64,000 bases of DNA from Pseudothioclava nitratireducens (GTDB taxonomy: Bacteria > Pseudomonadota > Alphaproteobacteria > Rhodobacterales > Rhodobacteraceae): NCBI RefSeq assembly GCF_029210495.1, contig NZ_JARGDK010000014.1:19626-83625 (forward strand), written 5' to 3'. The notes under the pieces are model-generated. The model did not search any database. It was given only the letters and a program-made list of their open reading frames with translations, and was not told where the DNA came from. Position 1 is the stretch's first letter. Each line of letters begins with the position of its first letter. The position numbers were made by a program, and so were the translations under genes. This document shows positions 57,493 to 64,000 of the stretch, piece by piece.

Positions 57493-58518
57493 TCAGAAGG
57501 TGCGTATGCCGCGCTCTTCCATATCCTCGATCAGAACGAACAACCCACTTGGCCAGACCACACCCGTGTCGGCCAACTCGTTAACCCTCTTCTTGAAACG
57601 GGAAAGGGAGAACGGCCCAGCGCCCCTAAATTCCATGTAGAAACCGTTCATCTGGGCGATCATGTCGAGGATTGACTGGTAAATCTTCCTCCTGCGTGGC
57701 CTCTCTTGGATCACGGATTTGACCCCGAACACGCCTAAGATTAGAAGAGCGACAGTTCCAAGCCCGCCGAGACCAAGACCGACAAGCACCATGATGTCTT
57801 CGGGTAGCGCGGTGATCAGGAAGGGCGATGCGGCGACCCCAATAGAAAGCATCCATACAAGGAAGATCAACTTACAGACGTTCCAGACCGCCCTGAGAAC
57901 GCTGGGGGGGGCCGCATCCTCGAGCTTGCTTATACCCGTCAGTACGTTCTTCCAGATCATCTCATCAATGTAGGCCACGATCTCGGCTTGGGTCAGCGCC
58001 TGAAGGAGCAACTTGTCAATGTCCGGGGATTTGAAACGGCCTTTCACATAGTCTCCGACCCCGGCGGACAGGTCCTCTTGCAGCGCTCCGAGCTTCCCGT
58101 GTTCCCGAACATGGGAAATAAGATTAGGAACGTACGATGGGACGACCAACGTCAGCTTTGTCTTGACCTGCTCCGGAGTGAGGGCCAGCTTTTCTTCTGT
58201 TCGAAATGGGAGACCAGCGTACGCGTAGGTGATGTTATCGGCCCGGTCATTAGCCTCCTCGAAAATGTCGAGGGCCTCCTCTGATCCCGGTGGCAGCCCG
58301 TTCTGTTTGCAGTGCTCGCGCGCGAGGATGAGGAAAGCCCTGCGCAGCCTAAATTGATCCGAGTTCAACTCAGCTTTCTGCGCTTCCGGAGAAGCCTCTC
58401 GGGGCATATGAACGGAGTTTTCGAGGATGATGTCGATCGTATCTTGGTAAGTCTTGTGTGCCGGAGGTCTGCTTGCCTCAAGCTCATCAATCCGCTCTTC
58501 CTGATCACCCCACTCCAC
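57493..58518 (-). CDS. Island cargo: two-helix membrane protein of unknown function
   Basis: A 341-residue protein. A soluble helical N-terminal domain (residues 1-210, with LRRAFLILAREHCKQNG and LTLVVPSYVPNLISHV) is followed by two adjacent membrane helices (about 215-275: LIFLVWMLSIGVAASPF; IMVLVGLGLGGLGTVALLILG) and a basic cytoplasmic tail with GFYMEFRGAGPFSLSRFKKRV. GTG 58518 is favoured by GGGAGG 7 bp upstream; an ATG at 58533 contains that site. Membrane effectors with this shape occur in phage-defence cargo, but nothing here proves it. Confidence 0.55.
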   Translation of the reverse strand: MEWGDQEERIDELEASRPPAHKTYQDTIDIILENSVHMPREASPEAQKAELNSDQFRLRRAFLILAREHCKQNGLPPGSEEALDIFEEANDRADNITYAYAGLPFRTEEKLALTPEQVKTKLTLVVPSYVPNLISHVREHGKLGALQEDLSAGVGDYVKGRFKSPDIDKLLLQALTQAEIVAYIDEMIWKNVLTGISKLEDAAPPSVLRAVWNVCKLIFLVWMLSIGVAASPFLITALPEDIMVLVGLGLGGLGTVALLILGVFGVKSVIQERPRRRKIYQSILDMIAQMNGFYMEFRGAGPFSLSRFKKRVNELADTGVVWPSGLFVLIEDMEERGIRTF

Positions 58519-58767
58519 GCGGCAGCCTCCCATTTTGCACCAAAACTGACCCGTTCACCCTAGCACGGATACCGTGAAAAGCGGTCCAAACCGACCCTGT
58601 CTATTCGCCATCGAAGCTCACAATCTGGCCAGCCATCCACGCGAGCATCTTCCCGCCATCAACGCAATACTTCACACTTGCAATATCACGAGCGGGACAG
58701 AAAGTCAGCGGGTTACTTTGGAGACGCCTGATCTGGGAAGTGTTCAGGCAAGCAACGGCGCTAATAC

Positions 58768-59235
58768 CTAAAAAATAAAATATTTCATCGCCAGAACCAA
58801 GAACACCGCCGCAAAAAGCCAAAGATGAATAATTAGTTTCCCATAACGCCCCCGGCTCTTCGAAAGCTCGCGCTCTAGCCTACGAGAAGCCTCTCTTTCT
58901 ATTTCCCACCTTGTTTGCATATTGAGCTCGATTACTTCGGAGAGCTCAAAATTGCCGTCAACAGACCGAAAACACTCAAATCTTAAATGTTTCGCGCCGC
59001 GTGCATGGCTTAACAGACGTGCGAAATCCTCTTCGGGCAGTCGCTTCCAGCTGTCCAAGCTAATATGCGTGTCCCTTCCCCATTCAAAACGCTCCTTTCC
59101 AATTAAGAACCTCTCGACCTCAAGATCCCTGTCCCAATATTCGGAAACGACAAGCTCACACTTGCTCTCCTTCCAGCCGGGCAATCCATTGGGCCAAATT
59201 TTATTTACTTCATTTGAACCGTTCGCATCACTCAT
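58768..59235 (-). CDS. Island cargo: C-terminally anchored protein of unknown function
   Basis: A 155-residue protein, with lower G+C than its neighbours. The N-terminal soluble part has SEYWDRDLEVERFLIGKERFEW. Residues 100-130 form a charged helix (RWEIEREASRRLERELSKSRGRYGK). One hydrophobic helix closes the protein (LIIHLWLFAAVFLVLAMKYFIF), which suggests tail anchoring in the inner membrane. The gap 58519-58767 contains a Cys-containing leftward frame (58601-58822) with no ribosome site; I do not call it. Confidence 0.55.
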   Translation of the reverse strand: MSDANGSNEVNKIWPNGLPGWKESKCELVVSEYWDRDLEVERFLIGKERFEWGRDTHISLDSWKRLPEEDFARLLSHARGAKHLRFECFRSVDGNFELSEVIELNMQTRWEIEREASRRLERELSKSRGRYGKLIIHLWLFAAVFLVLAMKYFIF

Positions 59236-59340
59236 CTCGTTCTACACTCCTATCTTCAAAACTGGCTCTATTCGCAAAATCCGGTCGTTTTAAATGCTGG
59301 CCTCAGCATTCGCTTCGCACCGAGCGACACCCCGGGCTGC

Positions 59341-59832
59341 TTATTCTGCGTCATGACAACCCCAAACCGCCCTAGAAATGGCGCGCCAGTCGGGAACAGT
59401 GAGGAAACCATCGTGGATAAGCCAATGAAACTCATCCAGTCCATTGTCAGCTTCGAAGCGCCAGCGTGCTATCATAAGATGAACTGCGGCCTGCCGCGCG
59501 TTGACGCCTCGCTTTTCAACGTAAGCGCCGATTGACCATTCAAATTCTCGATCTTCCGCTTCAAGGTCTCGATGATAGGTGATCCAGTAATTTCGGCCCC
59601 TATGCAGATAGTAGGCTTCGATGCGATTGTGCATCGGTGACCAAGCCCATTCTGCCCCACCGAGGAATAGCATTTCTCTAGGGCGTCGCTTCGGGCCCAC
59701 CCCTTCGTCGGTTAAACAGTAGTCCACGACCGGCGTGAAACCTTCCGGTCGCGGAGGCAAATCTATCACCTCAACAAGCCGCTGGCGCGGCAGTTCGCTA
59801 GGGGACATCGGGATCTTTGGCTTGTCTATCAT
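59341..59832 (-). CDS. Island cargo: soluble protein of unknown function
   Basis: A 163-residue protein rich in Trp, His and Arg (AEWAWSPMHNRIEAYYLHRG, then NYWITYHRDLEAEDREFEW and DEFHWLIHDGFLTVPDW). GGAGAGAAG lies before ATG 59832. No signal, membrane helix or known motif. It could be a small enzyme or an immunity-type protein; function not assigned. Confidence 0.55.
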   Translation of the reverse strand: MIDKPKIPMSPSELPRQRLVEVIDLPPRPEGFTPVVDYCLTDEGVGPKRRPREMLFLGGAEWAWSPMHNRIEAYYLHRGRNYWITYHRDLEAEDREFEWSIGAYVEKRGVNARQAAVHLMIARWRFEADNGLDEFHWLIHDGFLTVPDWRAISRAVWGCHDAE

Positions 59833-59865
59833 CTTCTCTCTCCGAAATTTATTGTGTTAGCGGCT

Positions 59866-60210
59866 TCAAAACGGCCCTGCTGGCCGTCCGTTTCCTGCTA
59901 AACGGTGAGGCTCAGGCATTGGCCCCTCTCCCTCTCCCGCCTGCGCAGGACGCGCCCAAAGCACCTCGTAGCGAAAGAGCGGGGCTCCAGTCGCCCTGAG
60001 CGCCAACTGGGCTTCCTTGGGGTACATCAGGGTCTCCACCTCAAACCCCCAGCTATCTGGCGGCCTGTGAGACGGCTTCGGCTTTTGCCGAAAAACCCAA
60101 CTCGCCCGGTAGGCCGATGTCATTCCAATTGTTCCGCTGATCTGACCGGGTAAATAAAAGCGGATGCGCCGCAGTATCGGAGGCCGCTTTATGATTTCGT
60201 CGATTGTCAC
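59866..60210 (-). CDS. Island cargo: basic protein coupled to the Tat-signal gene
   Basis: A 114-residue protein with a basic N-terminal half (IIKRPPILRRIRFYLPGQISG) and Pro/Gly-rich C-terminus. The start is GTG 60210, which overlaps the previous stop (GTGA) and has GGAGG 7 bp upstream, so it is translated together with the 60207-60818 gene. The pairing suggests a functional couple (for example effector and partner), but neither is recognised. Confidence 0.5.
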   Translation of the reverse strand: MTIDEIIKRPPILRRIRFYLPGQISGTIGMTSAYRASWVFRQKPKPSHRPPDSWGFEVETLMYPKEAQLALRATGAPLFRYEVLWARPAQAGEGEGPMPEPHRLAGNGRPAGPF

Positions 60211-60818
60211 GTGATATCCTCCCACGACTGCCGCATAAGCAGATCCCCGTATTCGAGTGACAAATGGGGCGTCCGCTCATTGATCGCGGCGGCGAGGGCC
60301 GGTAGACCCAACAAATTTCGGATTTTTGCCGTAGCGTAACGCGGCGTGTTTGGGTGCTCCACGAGGCTCAGGCCATATTCTTGAAGGCACGCCCCCCACC
60401 AAGGTGCGCTCCCGTCAAAGAAGATGTCTTCCAACAGGTCGTGCGCTTCGACTTCAGGTCGATAGTACGCCTGCCAGATGTCATATTCTGGATCGCGCAC
60501 GGGCTGAGGCAGGAACTGATCGTCGGCACCGAACCAGCCTGCCTCGATCATTGCCCAGTGATCACGCTGCCTGAGCGTGTCGTAGACATCATCGCCAAAC
60601 GTCCGCTTGATCACGCTGCGCTTGATCAAGGGTTGCGGTCGGTTTGGCCCGTTCGAGTAAAGGATGAACTCCCAGTCGGGAGTGCGGCGCACGAAAAGCT
60701 TTCGGCACCGCACCTCGGCTCGCAATGGTACCAACTTTGGTACGGCTGCATCTAAGCATGCAGGTAAAGCCGTGAGGGCGACGGCGCTTGAAAAGAGGAA
60801 CTGTCGGCGCGTCGTCAT
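60207..60818 (-). CDS. Island cargo: Tat-exported, probable lipoprotein of unknown function
   Basis: A 203-residue protein. It begins TTRRQFLFSSAVALTALPACLDA: a twin-arginine motif (RRQFL), a hydrophobic core and a lipobox-like LPAC, so a folded protein anchored in the periplasm is expected. The body has FVRRTPDWEFILYSNGPNRPQ and FFDGSAPWWGACLQEYG; no catalytic motif recognised. GGAGAGATC lies before ATG 60818. Coupled (GTGA) to the next gene. Exported cargo is unusual for a replication/packaging satellite. Confidence 0.6.
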   Translation of the reverse strand: MTTRRQFLFSSAVALTALPACLDAAVPKLVPLRAEVRCRKLFVRRTPDWEFILYSNGPNRPQPLIKRSVIKRTFGDDVYDTLRQRDHWAMIEAGWFGADDQFLPQPVRDPEYDIWQAYYRPEVEAHDLLEDIFFDGSAPWWGACLQEYGLSLVEHPNTPRYATAKIRNLLGLPALAAAINERTPHLSLEYGDLLMRQSWEDIT

Positions 60819-61031
60819 GATCTCTCCAGTCAGAGAGGCAAGATGATCACAACGAAGATGAGGCCTACCCTTTAGTTGCCGGTCTGGCCGCATCCCCTTT
60901 CGGGCGACCACCTTGCCGGGTGTTGGCAGGTTGGCGGAGGCAGAAGCCTCCTTCTTGATGCACGGTGTTTATAGCAATTTAGACAAAGCCCCGCAAGTCA
61001 TCAACGAGAAGGCATATTGTCGGCCCGCTAG

Positions 61032-62198
61032 TTATGGCGTCCCTGACAGCATGCGCCCCGCGCGGCTCGTAGCCTCCCGCAGAGGGTCGTCGTACAGATG
61101 TGCGTACCGCATGGTCGTCTGCGCCTGCGTGTGCCCCAACAGGGCGCCGATCATTTCACGAGACACGCCAGACGACACTAGCACGGACGCGTAGGTGTGT
61201 CTCAAGTCGTGAACGCGCACATCATCAATGCCGCCAGTCAGCGCCTGAATGCGTGCCCATGCGCTTCTGATACTATCCCTGTGGCCGCTCTTGCCGGGAC
61301 CGGGAAATACAAACCGACTGCGCCGTTCACGGAGCTCCAAAATCTCGACGACCTCTGGCGAGAGGGGAACACGGTGCGTCCTCTTCTGCTTGGTATGGGA
61401 CGAGGGCTTAATCCATAATCCAGCCTCGAGATCAAATTGATCCCATTCCGCCGCGAGGACCTCACCACTGCGCGCACCAGTCATCATCGCAATGCGCACA
61501 ATCGCGACGGCGTCTTCACGGTCTGCAGATGGCTTCTCTGCAACGTACGCAGACAGAGCAGCGGAAAGCCGCGCTATTTCTTCCGGCGTTAGGAAGCGCT
61601 CGCGAGGTTCCTCTGGATAGCGCTCGACCCCTCTCGCGGGGTTGCCTTCGCGCCAGCCCCAACGCTCAGCAAGCGAAAACATCTTGGAAAGCAGAGCCAG
61701 CACGCGGTTGCCCTCGTAAGGCCGGTCGGCGTACTTCCGGTGGAGATCGTCAACATCGAACTGGCTGACGTCCTTCACGCGCAAAGCACCCATCCTAGGC
61801 TTAATGACAACGTCGATTTTACGCTGATCCTCGAAACCGGAGCGCTTTCTCGAGCCATGACGCCGAACATATTCGTCACACAGGTCATCCATTGTCGGTG
61901 CCGTGCGCTCCTGCTGACGGGCGCGGGTTGGATCGATCCCATGCTGCGCGGACGTCTTCCAGGCAACAGCTAGAGCTCGCGCTTCGGCAACCGAAAGCCC
62001 GCCGGGACCACATGCGCCCAGCGTCGGCTTCTTGCCTTTCCCACTTACACGGAACTTTAGGATGAACGATTTCTTGCCAGCTGCGGTCACGCGCACACCC
62101 AGACCAGAGACCTGCTGGTCCCAAATGATCTGCTCCGCCTCGGCGGGCTTCAGTTTGCGCACCTTCTCGTCTGTCAGATTGGTCTTGTTCATCGTCAT
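61032..62198 (-). CDS. int: P4-type tyrosine recombinase (integrase)
   Basis: Catalyses integration into tRNA-Asn and excision. The 388-residue protein has an N-terminal DUF4102-like arm-binding domain (LTDEKVRKLKPAEAEQIIWD, then GLGVRVTAAGKKSFILKFRV), a core-binding domain (about 100-190) and a catalytic domain. The latter holds Arg in MMTGARSGEVL, His/Arg in VHDLRHTYASVL, His in IGALLGHTQ and Tyr in MRYAHLY. The start is ATG 62198 or 62192 after GGAGG. It faces away from attR, which lies 143 bp upstream, and arm-type repeats lie between. Confidence 0.95.
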   Translation of the reverse strand: MTMNKTNLTDEKVRKLKPAEAEQIIWDQQVSGLGVRVTAAGKKSFILKFRVSGKGKKPTLGACGPGGLSVAEARALAVAWKTSAQHGIDPTRARQQERTAPTMDDLCDEYVRRHGSRKRSGFEDQRKIDVVIKPRMGALRVKDVSQFDVDDLHRKYADRPYEGNRVLALLSKMFSLAERWGWREGNPARGVERYPEEPRERFLTPEEIARLSAALSAYVAEKPSADREDAVAIVRIAMMTGARSGEVLAAEWDQFDLEAGLWIKPSSHTKQKRTHRVPLSPEVVEILELRERRSRFVFPGPGKSGHRDSIRSAWARIQALTGGIDDVRVHDLRHTYASVLVSSGVSREMIGALLGHTQAQTTMRYAHLYDDPLREATSRAGRMLSGTP

Positions 62199-62216
62199 GT
62201 GCCTCCGGTACGCTTG

Positions 62217-62234
62217 AGGGACCACTTAGGGACC
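62217..62234 (+). repeat. Paired AGGGACC repeats near attR (candidate integrase arm sites)
   Basis: AGGGACC at 62217-62223 and 62228-62234, 11 bp apart, then AAATT: the same module and orientation as at 48199. It lies directly upstream of int, so integrase binding could also repress its own promoter. Confidence 0.6.
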
Positions 62235-62340
62235 AAATTCCCTGATCCTCACTAAACACAAGTGCTCAGGAAAGCTAGAATAAGTCAATAAAATAAGGCG
62301 ATAATGATGCGCTCTGATCAGCAGAAATCACAAACCTATA

Positions 62341-62387
62341 GACTGTTAATCAATTGGTCGTAGGTTCGATCCCTACCGCCGGAGCCA
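62341..62387 (+). repeat. attR, 47-bp direct repeat of the tRNA-Asn 3' part
   Basis: Identical to 48081-48127, including the encoded CCA. It lacks the 5' tRNA half, so it is not a functional tRNA gene. The 125 bp from here to 62512 hold no gene. Confidence 0.95.
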
Positions 62388-62512
62388 AAATCATCCAAGT
62401 AGATCAAAGATTTACGAGACGCCTCAGCGAGGTGACTCAGCGGGTGTTTGGCGTTGGCAAGCGCATAGTGAGCAGTTAGCCTGCGCCATGAACTTAGGCT
62501 AGAACCATTATC

Positions 62513-63133
62513 ATGAGCATTTCAGAAATGTTCTCGGCTGTTTGGGCCTTCTTTAGCGGCATCCCGAACCTGTTGCCCGTCACAGTGTTCAGTGCCGTGG
62601 CACTATTCGTGTTCAAGGAAACCCTTGAGGGGCTTCGCAGGCGCAAGGCGAACAAGCGCAAGCGGCGGGCCATGCGCAGAATGCTCAAGGATGAGTTGGA
62701 ACGCAACAAGTGGACACTGAGATCATTGCATGATTGCGTGAACACATTGGAAAGCATTCAACATCGACCTACCGCAACTCTTGTGGTTCGGGAGAGTCCA
62801 ATGGGCGGGCGTTTCATGCGCATAGAAGGCCCCAACGACTATGCACAACATCCGATCCCCAAAATCCACTCCGATTTCCTCAAATCGAATATCCTTGAAG
62901 TTGCCCTTAACGATGAGGAAGTCTTCGAGGAAGCCCTAGGAGCAATCGACGCCATTGCCGAGATGGAACACGTCCTTAAGTCCATCCTTGAGTATGCCGA
63001 GGATCAGGAAGCAACCGGGCTCGAGGGCTTCCCTGACTATGCACACAAAGAGCTGGACGACTGCGAGGCCACCCTTGCCGCAGTTTACACCAAGTTGACG
63101 GGCAAGCCTTATGAAGAGTTTCGGCTGCGATAA
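62513..63133 (+). CDS. Membrane-anchored protein of unknown function beside attR
   Basis: A 206-residue protein. One N-terminal hydrophobic segment (IPNLLPVTVFSAVALFVF) is followed by a very basic patch (LRRRKANKRKRRAMRRM, cytoplasmic side) and a long acidic helical domain (NDEEVFEEALGAIDAIAEMEHVLKSIL). The start follows the ATTATC context with no clear ribosome site. It lies outside the att repeat but has A+T-rich, accessory-like sequence. No family recognised. Confidence 0.6.
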   Translation: MSISEMFSAVWAFFSGIPNLLPVTVFSAVALFVFKETLEGLRRRKANKRKRRAMRRMLKDELERNKWTLRSLHDCVNTLESIQHRPTATLVVRESPMGGRFMRIEGPNDYAQHPIPKIHSDFLKSNILEVALNDEEVFEEALGAIDAIAEMEHVLKSILEYAEDQEATGLEGFPDYAHKELDDCEATLAAVYTKLTGKPYEEFRLR

Positions 63134-63411
63134 CTATGCCAAGACCGCGTGCACCCGGTCCAGCTTGGCCGCAAGATCGTGGATCGCGGCCAGAGTTCCA
63201 GGGCCAAATTCTCCCTTGCGGTAATCATCGACCACCCGCACAAGCTTGAACACATGGGCATAGGACGCATCATGTGGAACGACAGGACGTAAGTTGTGCG
63301 GACAAGGCACCACTGATATTCGAGGATTGAAGCGCCGCTCAGCGCTCTGCCCGCCAACACCTCGCCTAGCTTCCGGAATTCATCACACCCACTGTGAAGC
63401 CGGGTCGCGTT
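63134..63411 (-). pseudogene. Probable decayed leftward gene with a frameshift
   Basis: Reading leftward, one frame gives protein-like TRLHSGCDEFRKLGEVLAGRAL and continues; another frame gives AERRFNPRISVVPCPHN, then SYAHVFKLVRVVDDYRKG and AAIHDLAAKLDRVHAVLA to a TAG at 63134. Neither has a good start and together they look like one protein broken by a frameshift near 63320-63340. It begins directly after the SCP2 gene's stop. Confidence 0.35.
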
Positions 63412-63414
63412 GGG

Positions 63415-63723
63415 TCAAGAAGCTTCGCCCGTCGTGCTCAGGATTTCCCCAATTTTGAGCGCCTTCATCGGATTCCCGTCGACTTTTAACTGCCGCAACA
63501 TAAACGCCTTTGCGGGGTTCTTAACTCCCATTGCTATGTCGTAGAACACGCTAGCGTCCGCAGTGAGAGTTATGTCAGCCGCCCGATCGCTCTCAATTGC
63601 CCCGGTTTCGTCCACATAGAGTGTCGCTGTGCCCGGCATCTCTAGCCGCACACTGCCCTTTATCCGGTTTTTTGAAAGTTTGCTTACGAGGTCTATGATT
63701 TCAGCTTTGCTTGGTTTGGTCAC
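63415..63723 (-). CDS. SCP2 sterol-binding-domain protein
   Basis: A 102-residue single SCP2-like domain: IKGSVRLEMPGTATLYV, DITLTADASVFYDIAMG, then PAKAFMLRQLKVDGNPMKALKIGEIL, the usual SCP2 end. It binds lipids or other hydrophobic ligands; no specific role known. GTG 63723 is chosen because AAGGAG lies 6 bp upstream; the frame extends to 63825 without support. Confidence 0.8.
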   Translation of the reverse strand: MTKPSKAEIIDLVSKLSKNRIKGSVRLEMPGTATLYVDETGAIESDRAADITLTADASVFYDIAMGVKNPAKAFMLRQLKVDGNPMKALKIGEILSTTGEAS

Positions 63724-64000
63724 GTTGATCTCCTTCACCAAGCATGGACGCTCTTTTCGGTTGCTCTGTCCAGTTTGACGCTGTGTCGTGACCGGAGAAT
63801 TCCACTTCTGGCCCGAACCGGACATTCATCAAATTCATCCTTGCAGCAGGTCACTTACCGGAAGCGGCCCAAGCAACCGATTTCAATGAGCAGCATCGTA
63901 TCTATAGCGGATGCGCCACGTCACGGTAGCGTCCACGGACGTGGTGTAAATTCAGCGCCGTCTTCGGTGTAATCTCAGGTGGCCATCGAGGTGTATGGTC
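63724..64000. other. Window end, no recognised gene
   Basis: 277 bp with no ORF I can support on either strand and no clear hairpin or repeat. Short open frames (for example 63775-63972, rightward) have no ribosome site or recognisable product. Confidence 0.5.

Larger units (their letters stand above)
48081..62387. mobile_element. 14.3-kb tRNA-Asn-integrated phage-satellite-like island
   Basis: Bounded by identical 47-bp repeats (attL, attR). Layout from attL: two small leftward genes; helicase-like and primase genes, one unknown and an AlpA-like gene, all leftward; a 1.26-kb control region; then rightward terS-like, terL, scaffold-like and two small genes; five leftward unknown genes; and the leftward integrase beside attR. 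It has no portal, major capsid, tail, lysin or partition gene, so it is not a complete prophage. Its own primase/helicase plus terminase and scaffold-like genes match the satellite lifestyle (PICI, P4, PLE groups), but none of those exactly. A decayed prophage is the alternative; the intact frames and perfect att repeats argue against long decay. Confidence 0.85.

Noticed and set aside
58601..58822. Leftward ORF between two cargo genes
   Set aside because: No ribosome site and it overlaps the end of the better-supported gene at 58,768; part of it looks protein-like, so a small remnant cannot be excluded.
48081..62387. Complete inducible prophage
   Set aside because: There are no portal, capsid, protease, tail, lysis or CI-type repressor genes in 14.3 kb.
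48081..62387. Integrative conjugative or mobilisable element
   Set aside because: No relaxase, coupling protein or type IV secretion genes are present.

Overview
The window looks like the chromosome of an alphaproteobacterium of the Rhodobacteraceae (Rhodobacter/Roseobacter relatives). The evidence is high G+C, a circularly permuted two-piece tmRNA whose tag reads ANDNRAPVALAA, a ChpT phosphotransferase of the CtrA relay, an alpha-type SspB, an olsB/olsA ornithine-lipid pair, and small families typical of the group (DUF4169, DUF3553). I did no database search; all names rest on motifs and family knowledge.

Positions 1-48,127 are ordinary chromosome. In order: the end of an acetate-uptake pair (DUF485 protein and ActP); guaB; transporters and an outer-membrane FadL-type protein; metA; ppk2 with an overlapping TetR gene; a LysE exporter with its Lrp regulator; tRNA-Ser(CGA); and the 5-oxoprolinase genes pxpB-pxpC-pxpA. 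A long leftward envelope/translation cluster follows (pyrH-frr-uppS-cdsA-dxr-rseP-small ORF-bamA-skp-fabZ-lpxA-lpxI-lpxB). It lacks an lpxD, which in many Proteobacteria sits between skp and fabZ. After it come miaA, an AraC regulator, an aldehyde dehydrogenase, ssrA (tmRNA), sspB, fumC, the ornithine-lipid genes, chpT, proA, two tandem tRNA-Asp genes, a pirin, two tRNA-Val genes, an HU-like protein, lon, a sensor kinase, a metallo-beta-lactamase-fold hydrolase and tRNA-Asn(GTT).

Positions 48,081-62,387 are a 14.3-kb integrated element bounded by perfect 47-bp direct repeats of the 3' part of tRNA-Asn. It carries a P4-type tyrosine integrase next to attR and an AlpA-like excisionase/regulator. 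A leftward replication block holds an archaeo-eukaryotic-type primase and a P-loop helicase-like protein. A rightward packaging block holds a possible small terminase, an intact large terminase and a protein whose C-terminus resembles phage capsid scaffolds. A leftward cargo block holds five unrecognised proteins. No portal, capsid, tail, protease, lysis or repressor genes are visible. The best reading is a phage satellite (PICI/P4/PLE-like) that replicates itself and redirects packaging and perhaps capsid assembly of a helper phage. The combination of its own TerL and a scaffold-like protein without a capsid gene is the most unusual thing here. Paired AGGGACC repeats with 11-bp spacing lie just inside both att sites and look like integrase arm sites.

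After attR are an unrecognised membrane-anchored protein, a probable decayed gene, and a small SCP2 (sterol-carrier-like) protein. The last 277 bp hold nothing I recognise.
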